Shown: positions 55,088 to 62,999 of the stretch, piece after piece
How the letters are laid out: each line of letters starts with the position of its first letter
Position numbering within the stretch: position 1 is the stretch's first letter
NCBI RefSeq assembly: GCF_021049305.1
Contig: NZ_CP088081.1
Span: 434,001 to 498,000, forward strand
Length of the DNA stretch: 64,000 bases
DNA from: Ideonella dechloratans
GTDB taxonomy: Bacteria; Pseudomonadota; Gammaproteobacteria; Burkholderiales; Burkholderiaceae_C
Direction: 5' to 3'
The notes under the pieces: model-generated
Seen by the model: only the letters and a program-made list of their open reading frames with translations
What the model was told of the DNA's origin: nothing
Databases searched by the model: none
Translations under genes and position numbers: made by a program

Positions 55088-56374
55088 ATGTCAGCAACGG
55101 CGATGGTGGCGGTCGAGGATTTGAAGGTGGGCATGTTCGTCCACCTGGATGTGGGCTGGATGTCCCATCCCTTCCCGCTGTCGAGCTTCAAGATCAGCTC
55201 ACTGGAGCAGATCGAGGTCATCCGCGGCTTGGGCATGAAGCAGCTGCGCTGGAGTCCCGAGCGCAGCGACCCCGAGCCGGTCGTGGTCGAGCCGACGGAC
55301 GCGGCGTCGGCCCAGCCGGCCGCGCCGGCCGAGCGATCCGTGGACCCGGCCGAGGCGGCACGTCGGGCCGAGGCGGCCTGGATCGAGCAGCAGCAGTCCG
55401 CGCTGCGCCTGTGCGAGCGCCAGTACATGGAAGCCTGCCGCGATCTGCGCAAGATCACCGACCGCATGGGGGCCGAGCCGCAACAGGCCCGCGAGGCCGC
55501 CGAACAGCTCTCCCGCGCCATGCTGGACAAGATGCTGGTCGAGGGCGACCTGTGCGTGCGCCTGCTGGGCGAGCCGTTGAGCGACCGCGCCACCGCCCAC
55601 GCGATGAATGTCACGGTGATCTCGCTGCTGCTGGCGCGTTCGCTGCAGATGGCCGAGGCCGATCTGCTCGACCTGGGCACCGGCGCCCTGCTGCACGACA
55701 TCGGCAAGCTGGCCCTGCCCGAGCGGGTGCGTCTGCCGCGGGACGACTTCAGCACCGCCGAGCACGCGCTGTACCGCGACCATGTGGCCCAGGGGGTCGT
55801 CCAGGGGCAGCGCATGGGGCTCAAGCCCGCGGCCCTGCTGGTGCTCGCCCAGCACCATGAATTCGCCGATGGCACCGGTTTCCCGCGCGCCTCCAAGCTG
55901 GAGAGCCAGTCGGTGCTGGCGCGGGTGGTGGCCATGGTCAACCTCTACGACAACCTGTGCAACGCGGCCATGCCTTCGCAGTCGCTGACGCCGCACGAGG
56001 CGCTCTCGCGCATGTTCGCCCAGTCGCGCAACAAGTTCGACGTGACCATCCTGAGTGGCTTCATCCGCCTGATGGGCATCTACCCGCCGGGCTCGGTGGT
56101 GCAGCTCAGCGACGACCGCTATGCCACGGTCATGTCCATCAATGCCGCGCGGCCGCTCAAGCCGCGGGTGCAGGTCTACGACCCCAGCCGCTCCAGCAGC
56201 CGCGCGCTGCACCTGGATCTGGAGCAGACGCCGGACCTGGGCATCCGCCGCAGCCTGCGGGCCGATCAGCTGCCGGCGGCGGCGGCCGAATGCCTGGCGC
56301 CGCGCCTGCGGGTGGCCTATTTCTTCGATGTGGAACCGGTGACCGCGGCAGCGGACGCACCGGCCCTGGTGTGA
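55088..56374 (+). CDS. DUF3391 / HD-GYP domain protein (c-di-GMP phosphodiesterase-like)
   Basis: A 428-residue protein. Residues 8-55 (VEDLKVGMFVHLDVGWMSHPFPLSSF) are a DUF3391-type N-terminal domain, common before HD-GYP. The HD-GYP domain has ALLHDIGKLALPERV (HD at about 204) and HHEFADGTGFPR (about 256), where the usual HHExxDGxGYP reads GFP. Metal ligands look retained, so c-di-GMP hydrolysis is plausible. A good Shine-Dalgarno sequence (GGGAGG) precedes ATG 55088. The stop overlaps the next gene's GTG, so both are coexpressed. Confidence 0.88.
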   Translation: MSATAMVAVEDLKVGMFVHLDVGWMSHPFPLSSFKISSLEQIEVIRGLGMKQLRWSPERSDPEPVVVEPTDAASAQPAAPAERSVDPAEAARRAEAAWIEQQQSALRLCERQYMEACRDLRKITDRMGAEPQQAREAAEQLSRAMLDKMLVEGDLCVRLLGEPLSDRATAHAMNVTVISLLLARSLQMAEADLLDLGTGALLHDIGKLALPERVRLPRDDFSTAEHALYRDHVAQGVVQGQRMGLKPAALLVLAQHHEFADGTGFPRASKLESQSVLARVVAMVNLYDNLCNAAMPSQSLTPHEALSRMFAQSRNKFDVTILSGFIRLMGIYPPGSVVQLSDDRYATVMSINAARPLKPRVQVYDPSRSSSRALHLDLEQTPDLGIRRSLRADQLPAAAAECLAPRLRVAYFFDVEPVTAAADAPALV

Positions 56375-58473
56375 TCCCGCACGAAGCCGGTCTGCTGGCG
56401 GTCCCCGCGCTGTTGCTGGGCGCCGACCAGTGGCTGGAAGGCCTGGAGGGGCCGGCCTGGCTGGTCGACGCCGGGGACTGGACCGTCCGTCTGGTCAACC
56501 GGCCAGCCCTGGCCTGGCTGGGTCTGGGGCCGGAAAGGTGCCTGGGCCAGCCGGCCGAGGCCCTGCTGCCGGGCCTGGAGGACCAGGTGTTCTGGGCCGA
56601 ACTGCGGGCGGGTCAGCCCGGACAGCTGGCCTCGGACACCGAGGTGTCGCGTCCGCAGGGCCTGGCCCAGGTGCACCGCCGCATCGTGCCGCTGGGCGAG
56701 CCGGCGCGCGCCTATCTGGTCACCCTGCAGGACCGCAGCCACGAGGCCCGCGCCGCCAGCGAGCGCGAGACCCTGCTGGCCGAGCTGCGCGCCACGCTGG
56801 AATCCACGGCCGACGGCATCCTGGTGCTGGACACCGCCGGCCGCATCCGCGCCTTCAACCGCCGCTTTGCCCAGCTCTGGGACCTGCCCGAAGCAGCCCT
56901 GGCCGAGCCGGCCGATGCCACGGTGCTGGACTGGATGCGCCGCTCGGTGCTGCAGCCGGACGCCTACCAGCAGCGGGTGGACGAGATCAATGCCCAGCTG
57001 CTGGTCAGCGGCACCGACACGGTGGCCCTGCTCAACGGCCGTCTGCTGGAGCGCTACACCCAGCCGCAGTGGAGCCAGGGCCGGCCGATCGGCCGGGTCT
57101 ACTCCTTCCGTGAACTGGCCCGCAGCCGGGCCACGGCCCCGGCGTCTGCGGGAGCCAGTGGTCTGGATGGCAGCACCGGCTGGCCCAACCGGCACCGCTT
57201 CCTGGAAGCGCTGGACGAGGCGGTGCTGCAGGCCCGGGACGACGGCCAGCCGCTGGCGGTGCTGGTGGTGGAATTCGACCGCCACGCCCTGTTCGCGGCC
57301 GAGGGCTCGGCCCGGGCCCGCGGCATGGACGAACTGGTGGAGGCCCTGCGCGCCACGGTGCGCGAGCCGGCCCAGATCGGCCGGCTGGGCGCATCGCGCT
57401 TTGCGGTGCTGTTGCGGCCGGCCGGCGAGTCGGCCGCCGAGGCCCTGGCCCGCCGCCTGGTGCAACTGGCCACCCGGCCGGGGCCGGCGCTGCTGGCCAC
57501 CGCGGGGCTCAAGGTGCATGTGGGCGGGGCGGTCTATCCGCAGGCCGGCTGGTGCGGCGAGGAACTGCTGCAGCATGCCGAAAAGGCCCTGCAGCGGGCC
57601 CGCGGCGCCGGTGTGGCCGGCTGGGAACTGCACCGCGGCAGCACGGAACAGGTGCATGAGGGCCGGCGTCAGCAGCGGCTGGAGCAGGCCGTCCGCGAGG
57701 GCCTGTCCAGCGCGGCCTTCCGCCTGCAGTTCCAGGCGCGCTTTGCCAGCGCCACCGGCGAGATCCAGGCCATGGAGGCCCTGCTGCGCTGGCAGGATCC
57801 GCAGGAAGGGCTGATGCTGCCCCCGCGCTTCATGCCCCTGGCCGAGCGCGCCGGCCTGATGCGCGCCCTGGACGACTGGGCGCTGGAGCAGGCCGTGCAG
57901 CAGGCCGTGGCCTGGGAGCGCAAGGGCTGGCACCAGGCGCTCACCGTCAACGTCAGCGGCGAGACCCTGGCCGAACCGGCCTGCGCTCGCCGGGTGGCGG
58001 CCGTGCTGGCCCATGCCGGCTGGCCGGCGCGCCAGCTCGAACTCGACATCACCGAGGCCGCCTTGCGGCGCGACCCGGAGGCGGCCCTGAGCAACCTGGA
58101 CGCCCTGCACCGGCTGGGGGTGCGTCTGGTGCTGGACGACTGGGGGCTGGACGACTGCGCCCTGGGCTGGCTGCGGCGCGTGCCCTTCACCGCGGTCAAG
58201 ATCGACCGCCGCCTGCTGCGGGCCGTGCCCGACCATGGGGCCGAGGCCGATCTGGTGCGGGGGCTGACCCAGGTGGCCCGCGCCATGGGTCTGCAGGTGC
58301 TGGCCGAAGGGGTGGAACACGAGGCGCAGCGCCGCTTCGTCACCGACACCCTGGGTTGCCAGGGCTGGCAGGGCTTGCTGGGTTCGGCCGCGCTGGACCC
58401 CCGGGCCTGCGAGCGGGTGCTGGCCCGCCAGGCCAGCCAGGCGGCGGCGCTGACAGGCACGGACGGACGCTGA
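56371..58473 (+). CDS. PAS-GGDEF-EAL protein with degenerate GGDEF
   Basis: A 700-residue signalling protein. Two PAS-like sensors lie in residues 20-140 and 140-260 (LRATLESTADGILVLDTAGRIRAFNRRFAQLW). The GGDEF domain is degenerate: the signature reads LGASRFAVLL at about 335, so cyclase activity is unlikely. The EAL domain keeps MEALLRW (about 470), NVSGETL, LELDITE, LVLDDWGLDD, VKIDRRLL and AEGVEHEAQ, the residues for metal binding and catalysis, so c-di-GMP hydrolysis is likely. It starts at a GTG in the stop of the HD-GYP gene. No membrane helix is seen. Confidence 0.88.
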   Translation: MIPHEAGLLAVPALLLGADQWLEGLEGPAWLVDAGDWTVRLVNRPALAWLGLGPERCLGQPAEALLPGLEDQVFWAELRAGQPGQLASDTEVSRPQGLAQVHRRIVPLGEPARAYLVTLQDRSHEARAASERETLLAELRATLESTADGILVLDTAGRIRAFNRRFAQLWDLPEAALAEPADATVLDWMRRSVLQPDAYQQRVDEINAQLLVSGTDTVALLNGRLLERYTQPQWSQGRPIGRVYSFRELARSRATAPASAGASGLDGSTGWPNRHRFLEALDEAVLQARDDGQPLAVLVVEFDRHALFAAEGSARARGMDELVEALRATVREPAQIGRLGASRFAVLLRPAGESAAEALARRLVQLATRPGPALLATAGLKVHVGGAVYPQAGWCGEELLQHAEKALQRARGAGVAGWELHRGSTEQVHEGRRQQRLEQAVREGLSSAAFRLQFQARFASATGEIQAMEALLRWQDPQEGLMLPPRFMPLAERAGLMRALDDWALEQAVQQAVAWERKGWHQALTVNVSGETLAEPACARRVAAVLAHAGWPARQLELDITEAALRRDPEAALSNLDALHRLGVRLVLDDWGLDDCALGWLRRVPFTAVKIDRRLLRAVPDHGAEADLVRGLTQVARAMGLQVLAEGVEHEAQRRFVTDTLGCQGWQGLLGSAALDPRACERVLARQASQAAALTGTDGR

Positions 58474-58555
58474 GCGGCGCCAGGCCGGCGGGGTGGGCAC
58501 AATCGCGGTTGAGCCGCCCGGTCTTGCGGGCGCGCGCCAGCCAGGACTGTCCGCC

Positions 58556-58873
58556 ATGTACAAATTCCGCAGCCAGGCCGCTGCCGACCTGATCATGCTC
58601 ACCCCCACCGGCGACCGTGTGCTGGCGCTGCTGGGCCGTGAACCCGCGTCCAAGGGCATCATCGAAGTCGCCGACATGGCCCAGGCCATCGAGCGCCTGA
58701 GCGAAGCGGTGGCCGCCGACGAGGCCGCGCGCCAGCAGACCCCCGTCGAGGAGGAAGGCGGCGAGGCCCACCGGCCGGCCGAGGCCGTCTCGCTGCGCCA
58801 GCGGGTCTGGCCCCTGATCCAGATGCTGCGCACCTGCCAGGCGGCCGACGAGCCCATCGTCTGGGGAGTCTGA
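58556..58873 (+). CDS. DUF1840 family protein
   Basis: A 105-residue protein matching the DUF1840 pattern: MYKFRSQAAADLIMLTPTGDRVLALLG at the start, GIIEVADMAQAIERLSEAV in the middle and LRQRVWPLIQMLRTCQAADEPIVWGV at the end. The function is unknown. The family is conserved in betaproteobacteria, which supports the taxonomic placement. A CACAAT 60 bp before the ATG could be a minus-10 element. The start 58556 gives the family N-terminus; the frame is open to 58493. Confidence 0.85.
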   Translation: MYKFRSQAAADLIMLTPTGDRVLALLGREPASKGIIEVADMAQAIERLSEAVAADEAARQQTPVEEEGGEAHRPAEAVSLRQRVWPLIQMLRTCQAADEPIVWGV

Positions 58874-58876
58874 GCG

Positions 58877-59542
58877 GTGAGCATGCCCGAGACCACCCGG
58901 CTGATCGCCATCCGCCACGGCGAGACCGAATGGAACGTCGGCACCCGGCTGCAGGGGCAGATGGACGTGCCGCTGAACACCCGCGGCCAGGAGCAGGCCC
59001 GCCGCGTGGGCCGGGCCCTGCAGCACGATGCCCCGCAGGTGCTGGTCAGCAGCGACCTCTCGCGGGCCCGGCAGACGGCCGAGGCGGTGGCCGCCGCCAC
59101 CGGCCTGCCGCTGCAGCTGGACGCCGGCCTGCGCGAACGGCATTTCGGCATCTGGCAGGGCCACACCTACCAGGAGGTCGAGGCCGGCTGGCCCGCGCAG
59201 AGCGAGCGCTGGCGCCGCCGCGAACCCGATTTCGGCCCCGAGGGCGGCGAAACCCTGCAGCAGTTCTTCGACCGCGTGGTGGCCACTGCCAGCCGTCTGG
59301 CCCGGGCCCATGCCGGCCAGACCCTGGTGCTGGTGGCCCACGGCGGTGTGCTGGACTGCCTGTACCGCGCCGCCTCGCGCATCGCGCTGAACGCGCCCCG
59401 CACCTGGGAACTGCCCAACACCGGCGTGAACCGCCTGCTGTGGACCGGCGAGGGCTTCACCCTGGTGGGCTGGGCCGACGTGCACCACCTGGACGACGAG
59501 GCCCGGGACGAGTCGGCCGACCGCGTGGGCCACGCCGCCTGA
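58877..59542 (+). CDS. Histidine phosphatase family (phosphoglycerate mutase-like)
   Basis: A 221-residue protein with the catalytic motif LIAIRHGETEWNVGTRLQG at residues 8-26, where His is phosphorylated. LLVSSDLSRARQTAEAV-type QVLVSSDLSRARQTAEAV, LRERHFGIWQGHTYQEVE and the second His in LVLVAHGGVLDCLYR follow. The family includes cofactor-dependent phosphoglycerate mutases and broad phosphatases such as CobC and GpmB; which is meant cannot be told. GTG 58877 or ATG 58883 may be the start; it is 3 bp after the DUF1840 gene. Confidence 0.9.
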   Translation: MSMPETTRLIAIRHGETEWNVGTRLQGQMDVPLNTRGQEQARRVGRALQHDAPQVLVSSDLSRARQTAEAVAAATGLPLQLDAGLRERHFGIWQGHTYQEVEAGWPAQSERWRRREPDFGPEGGETLQQFFDRVVATASRLARAHAGQTLVLVAHGGVLDCLYRAASRIALNAPRTWELPNTGVNRLLWTGEGFTLVGWADVHHLDDEARDESADRVGHAA

Positions 59543-59570
59543 GCGGCCCGGGCGCCTCGGTCCGGGTCCT

Positions 59571-60449
59571 TCAGCCCAGGCGCAGCAGCACGACCCCGCC
59601 GACGATGACCCCGGTGCCCATGGCCCGCTGCCAGCCGAAGGGCTCGCGCAGCAGCCAGGTGCCCAGCAGGGCGGCGAACAGCACCGAGGTCTCGCGCAGC
59701 GCTGCCACCATGGCCACCGGCGCATGGGTCATGGCCCACAGCGCGATGCCGTAGCTGCCCAGCGAGGCGGTGGTGCCCAGCAGCGCCACCGGCCAGCGCC
59801 GGGCCGCATAGGCCCGCACCGGGGCCAGGTCGGCGCGGCGCTGCCACAGCACCAGGCTCAGGTAGGGCAGGCCGTCGAAGAGGAAGAGGGCCGAGACATA
59901 GGCCGGCGCGTTGCCGCTCACCCGCACCCCGATGCCGTCCACCAGCGTGTAGGCGGCGATGAACAGCGCATTGGTCAGGGCGTAGCGCAGCGCGGTGCGC
60001 CGGCTGGCCTCGTCACCCTGACCGCGCAGGGCGCCGCGCGACAGGCCCAGGGTCAGCACGCCGGCGCACAGGGCGAGCACCCCCAGCCAGGCCAGCGGCG
60101 ACAGGCCCTCGCCGATCAGGGCATGGCTGGCCAGCGCCACCAGCAGCGGCGCGCTGCCGCGCATCAGCGGGTAGGTCAGGCCCAGGTCGCCATGCCGGTA
60201 GGCCCCGGCCAGCGAGGTGTAGTAGCCGATGTGGATCAGCGTGGAGCCCAGCACATAGGGCCAGGCGGCGGCCGGCGGCGGGCCGAACACGGCCAGCAGC
60301 GGCAGCGCCGTCACCGTGCCCAGGCCGTGGATCAGGGCGGTGTCCAGGGCCTTGTCCTGCGAGGACTTGATCAGGGCATTCCAGCTGGCGTGCAGGGCCG
60401 CGCCCAGCAGCACGGCCAGCAGCACCCCACCGCTGATGTCGAGGCTCAT
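59571..60449 (-). CDS. DMT/EamA-type transporter in the phosphonate cluster
   Basis: A 292-residue membrane protein with about ten hydrophobic segments in two EamA repeats: LLAVLLGAALHASWNALIK, MRGSAPLLVALASHALIGEGL and ALRETSVLFAALLGTWLLREPFG are typical. The start at 60449 overlaps the phnZ stop (ATGA). Members export or import small polar metabolites. Its place in a phnR-phnZ operon suggests a phosphonate-related compound or a product such as glycine as substrate, without direct evidence. The frame is open to 60536 but the upstream part lies within phnZ. Confidence 0.85.
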   Translation of the reverse strand: MSLDISGGVLLAVLLGAALHASWNALIKSSQDKALDTALIHGLGTVTALPLLAVFGPPPAAAWPYVLGSTLIHIGYYTSLAGAYRHGDLGLTYPLMRGSAPLLVALASHALIGEGLSPLAWLGVLALCAGVLTLGLSRGALRGQGDEASRRTALRYALTNALFIAAYTLVDGIGVRVSGNAPAYVSALFLFDGLPYLSLVLWQRRADLAPVRAYAARRWPVALLGTTASLGSYGIALWAMTHAPVAMVAALRETSVLFAALLGTWLLREPFGWQRAMGTGVIVGGVVLLRLG

Positions 60450-60997
60450 GGGGTCAGGCTGCAGCGGCGCGCGATGGCCAGGTAATGGGCCAGGGGCGGC
60501 GTGGTCAGGCCGACCTGCTTGGCTTGGTCGTCCCACAGGCGCAGGCGCAGCGCGTCCTCAGCATGGGGCCGGGCCTGGAAGGCCTGGGCCTGCGCCGCAT
60601 CGAACACGCCGCCCTGCAGCGCCAGGCTGCGCTGCGAGTCGGCCGACAGGGCCTCCAGGTAGCCCGGCCGGGTGGCGCACAGGCAGCGCTTGGCGTCCAC
60701 GTGCAGCGAGATCGCGTCCAGCACCCGGTCGGGGAACACCCCGCGCAGAAAGGGCAGGGCGACGAACTGGTGCAGGTCGTCGATGCCGCGCAGCGTCGGG
60801 GTCTCGCCCTGGTCGTTGAGCAGATGGCCCAGGTCGTGCAGCAGGGCGGCGGTGATCAGTTCGTCGTCCGCGCCGGCCTGCTCGGCCAGCCAGGCCGACT
60901 GCAGCGCGTGTTCGCGCTGGGTCACGGGCTCGCCGCTGTACTGGGCATCGCCCTTGTGCACCAGAAGCCATTCGATGTCGGCAAGGCTGAGGGCCAT
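60446..60997 (-). CDS. phnZ: PhnZ-like HD oxygenase (2-amino-1-hydroxyethylphosphonate dioxygenase)
   Basis: A 183-residue HD-domain protein. The PhnZ active-site pattern is visible: Y20-x2-E23-x6-H30 (YSGEPVTQREH), H54-D55-x2-H58 (LLHDLGH), H76 and H99-x3-K103 (LHVDAK). This spacing agrees with the mixed-valence diiron oxygenase that cleaves the hydroxylated form of 2-aminoethylphosphonate into glycine and phosphate. Its partner hydroxylase PhnY is not in the window and may lie to the right. It is 16 bp after phnR. A different HD oxygenase substrate cannot be excluded. Confidence 0.82.
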   Translation of the reverse strand: MALSLADIEWLLVHKGDAQYSGEPVTQREHALQSAWLAEQAGADDELITAALLHDLGHLLNDQGETPTLRGIDDLHQFVALPFLRGVFPDRVLDAISLHVDAKRCLCATRPGYLEALSADSQRSLALQGGVFDAAQAQAFQARPHAEDALRLRLWDDQAKQVGLTTPPLAHYLAIARRCSLTP

Positions 60998-61013
60998 GGG
61001 CGGTGTTCCGGGT

Positions 61014-61781
61014 TCAGGCGCCGCGGCGTGCGGCGCTGCGGGGACGGGAGGATCGGGTGGGGGCGGCGGAGACTGCGGGCAGCGGGGCCTCGCCGCCTTG
61101 GGCCGGCAGGCCGTGCTTGATGCGGGTGCGCTCGCGGCTGGCCATCACATGGTCGAACATGGCGCGGCCGGCGGCCTCCACGTCGCCCGCGGCGATGGCC
61201 TTGACGATCTGCCGGTGCTCCTTGGCATAGACGGCCATGCTCTCCGGGGTGAGGTTCTGGCGCCGGAACAGCATCAGCTCCTTGGTCAGCTTGCGGTAGA
61301 CGGCGGTGAGCTTGGCATTGCCGGCCAGGGTCAGCATCAGGTCGTGGAAGGCCAGGTTGGCCTCGTGGAAGGCCGGCGCATCGTGGGCCTTGGCGGCGGC
61401 CTCCATGGTCTCCACGCTGCGGCGCAACTCGCGCACCTGCGCCACGGCCAGGGTCTGCGCCAGCTTGCGGCCCACGTGGGCGTCCATCAGGGCCCGCACC
61501 TCGAAGATCTCCAGCGCCTCTTCCACCGGGATCTCGCGCACGAAGACGCCGCGGTTCTTCTCGGTGCGCACCAGGCCGGCTTCCTCCAGCATGCGAAAGG
61601 CCTCGCGCACCGGGCCGCGCGAAACGCCCAACTCGTCGGCCAGCGCTGCCTCGGTCAGCTTGTCGCCGGCCTGCAGCGTGCCTTCGAGGATCTTGCGCTC
61701 GATGGCGGCCTGCACCAGGTTGGCCAGCGAGTTGCACTGAAGCTGTGCGATGGTCGGTGGGGCGGGAGGCTTCGCGCTCAT
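61014..61781 (-). CDS. phnR: GntR/FCD-family regulator of phosphonate use (PhnR, Burkholderiales type)
   Basis: A 255-residue FadR-type regulator. The winged helix lies at about residues 18-75 (LTEAALADELGVSRGPVREAFRMLEEAGLV); the FCD ligand-binding helices follow with HEANLAFHDLML, EHRQIVKAIAAG and MFDHVMASRER, carrying metal-binding His/Asp. The frame is open to 61832, but that start lies upstream of the TTGACA promoter box and within the operator, so ATG 61781 is chosen. It likely represses itself and phnS-phnT until a phosphonate is present. Confidence 0.87.
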   Translation of the reverse strand: MSAKPPAPPTIAQLQCNSLANLVQAAIERKILEGTLQAGDKLTEAALADELGVSRGPVREAFRMLEEAGLVRTEKNRGVFVREIPVEEALEIFEVRALMDAHVGRKLAQTLAVAQVRELRRSVETMEAAAKAHDAPAFHEANLAFHDLMLTLAGNAKLTAVYRKLTKELMLFRRQNLTPESMAVYAKEHRQIVKAIAAGDVEAAGRAMFDHVMASRERTRIKHGLPAQGGEAPLPAVSAAPTRSSRPRSAARRGA

Positions 61782-61790
61782 GGTGGGCAA

Positions 61791-61822
61791 AGTGTAGACG
61801 AGCCTCGATGACAGATTGTCAA
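61791..61822 (-). promoter_or_regulatory. phnR promoter
   Basis: On the minus strand a perfect minus-35 TTGACA (61817-61822) lies inside the operator. A TACACT (61791-61796) at 20 bp, or TCTACA (61793-61798) at 18 bp, can serve as minus-10. The start of transcription would be about 61784, making the phnR mRNA almost leaderless at ATG 61781, which has no Shine-Dalgarno sequence. Confidence 0.5.
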
Positions 61823-61829
61823 CAATCTG
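61812..61829. promoter_or_regulatory. Palindromic operator, probable PhnR site
   Basis: CAGATTGT and ACAATCTG form perfect 8-bp arms around CA. The core TTGTCAACAA resembles GntR/FCD-family operators. It lies in the 158-bp gap between phnR and phnS and overlaps the phnR minus-35 box, so autorepression and control of phnS-phnT are likely. Confidence 0.7.
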
Positions 61830-61939
61830 CAATCAACGGTCTCCAGAATGAACTGGTCCCGAACTTGCTCAGGTGCCGTCACGCGCCTGTCATGTCCGCC
61901 GGCCACACGTCCGTGGTCATTCACCCCCTGGAGATTGCG

Positions 61940-62974
61940 ATGAAATTCTGGAAGTCGATCCTGGCCGGCCTGATGGGCGCGGCGCTCTCCGCCGGCGCGC
62001 TGGCCGAGAAGACCACGCTCACCGTCTACACCGCGCTGGAAACCGACCAGCTCAAAGCCTACCAGGCGGCTTTCAACGAAGCCAATCCCGACATCGAGAT
62101 CAAGTGGGTGCGCGACTCCACCGGCGTGATCACCGCCAAGCTGCTGGCCGAGAAGGCCAACCCCCAGGCCGACGTGGTCTGGGGCGTGGCCGCCTCCAGC
62201 CTGGCGCTGCTGGACATCAACGGCATGCTGGAGCCCTACGCCCCGCTCAACCTCGACGCCATCATGTCGCAGTACCGTGACAAGAAGACGCCGCCGGCCT
62301 GGTTCGGCATGGATGTCTTCGGCGCCACCATCTGCTTCAACACCGTCGAGGCCAAGAAGCGCGGCATCCCGGCGCCCACCAGCTGGAAGGACCTGACCAA
62401 GCCCATCTACAAAGGCCAGATCGTCATGCCCAACCCGGCCTCCTCGGGCACCGGCTACTTCGACGTCAACGCCTGGCTCAAGCTCTGGGGCGACGACAAC
62501 GGCAAGGGCGGCGGCTGGAAGTACATGGACGCGCTGCACGAGAACATCGCCCAGTACACCCACTCCGGCTCCAAGCCCTGCAACATGGCCGCCTCGGGCG
62601 AGTACGTGGCCGGCATCTCCTTCGAGTACCGCGGCTACAGCAACAAGGCCAAGGGCGCCCCCATCGAGCTGATCTTCCCGAAGGAAGGCCTGGGCTGGGA
62701 CCTGGAGGCCTTCGCCATCCACAAGGGCACCAAGCACCTGGCCGCGGCCAAGAAGCTGGCCGACTGGGCCTCGAGCAAGGATGCGATGTTCCTATATGGC
62801 AAGAACTTCGCCATCACCGCGCAGCCGGGCGTGGCGCCCAAGCTCAAGGGCATCCCCGACGACTATGAGCAGCGCCTGGTGAAGCTGGACTTCAACGAGT
62901 CCGCCGCCAACCGCGCCCGCGTGCTGGCCGAGTGGACCCAGCGCTACGACGGCAAGAGCGAAAAGAAGAAGTGA
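61940..62974 (+). CDS. phnS: ABC transporter periplasmic binding protein for 2-aminoethylphosphonate (PhnS-like)
   Basis: A 344-residue periplasmic binding protein of the iron/thiamin/phosphonate class. The signal peptide is clear ([20 protein letters not shown], cleavage near residue 22). [42 protein letters not shown], and [28 protein letters not shown] are typical of the putative 2-aminoethylphosphonate-binding group found next to PhnR and PhnZ. GGAG lies 9 bp before ATG 61940; the longer frame to 61745 would cross the operator. It is 25 bp before phnT. Confidence 0.88.
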   Translation: MKFWKSILAGLMGAALSAGALAEKTTLTVYTALETDQLKAYQAAFNEANPDIEIKWVRDSTGVITAKLLAEKANPQADVVWGVAASSLALLDINGMLEPYAPLNLDAIMSQYRDKKTPPAWFGMDVFGATICFNTVEAKKRGIPAPTSWKDLTKPIYKGQIVMPNPASSGTGYFDVNAWLKLWGDDNGKGGGWKYMDALHENIAQYTHSGSKPCNMAASGEYVAGISFEYRGYSNKAKGAPIELIFPKEGLGWDLEAFAIHKGTKHLAAAKKLADWASSKDAMFLYGKNFAITAQPGVAPKLKGIPDDYEQRLVKLDFNESAANRARVLAEWTQRYDGKSEKKK

Positions 62975-62999
62975 TCCCGCGGCCAGCCAGGTGAGTTCC

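Noticed and set aside
61782..61832. Longer PhnR start at 61832
   Set aside because: It would lie upstream of the TTGACA box and include the operator in the coding region; ATG 61781 fits the family N-terminus.
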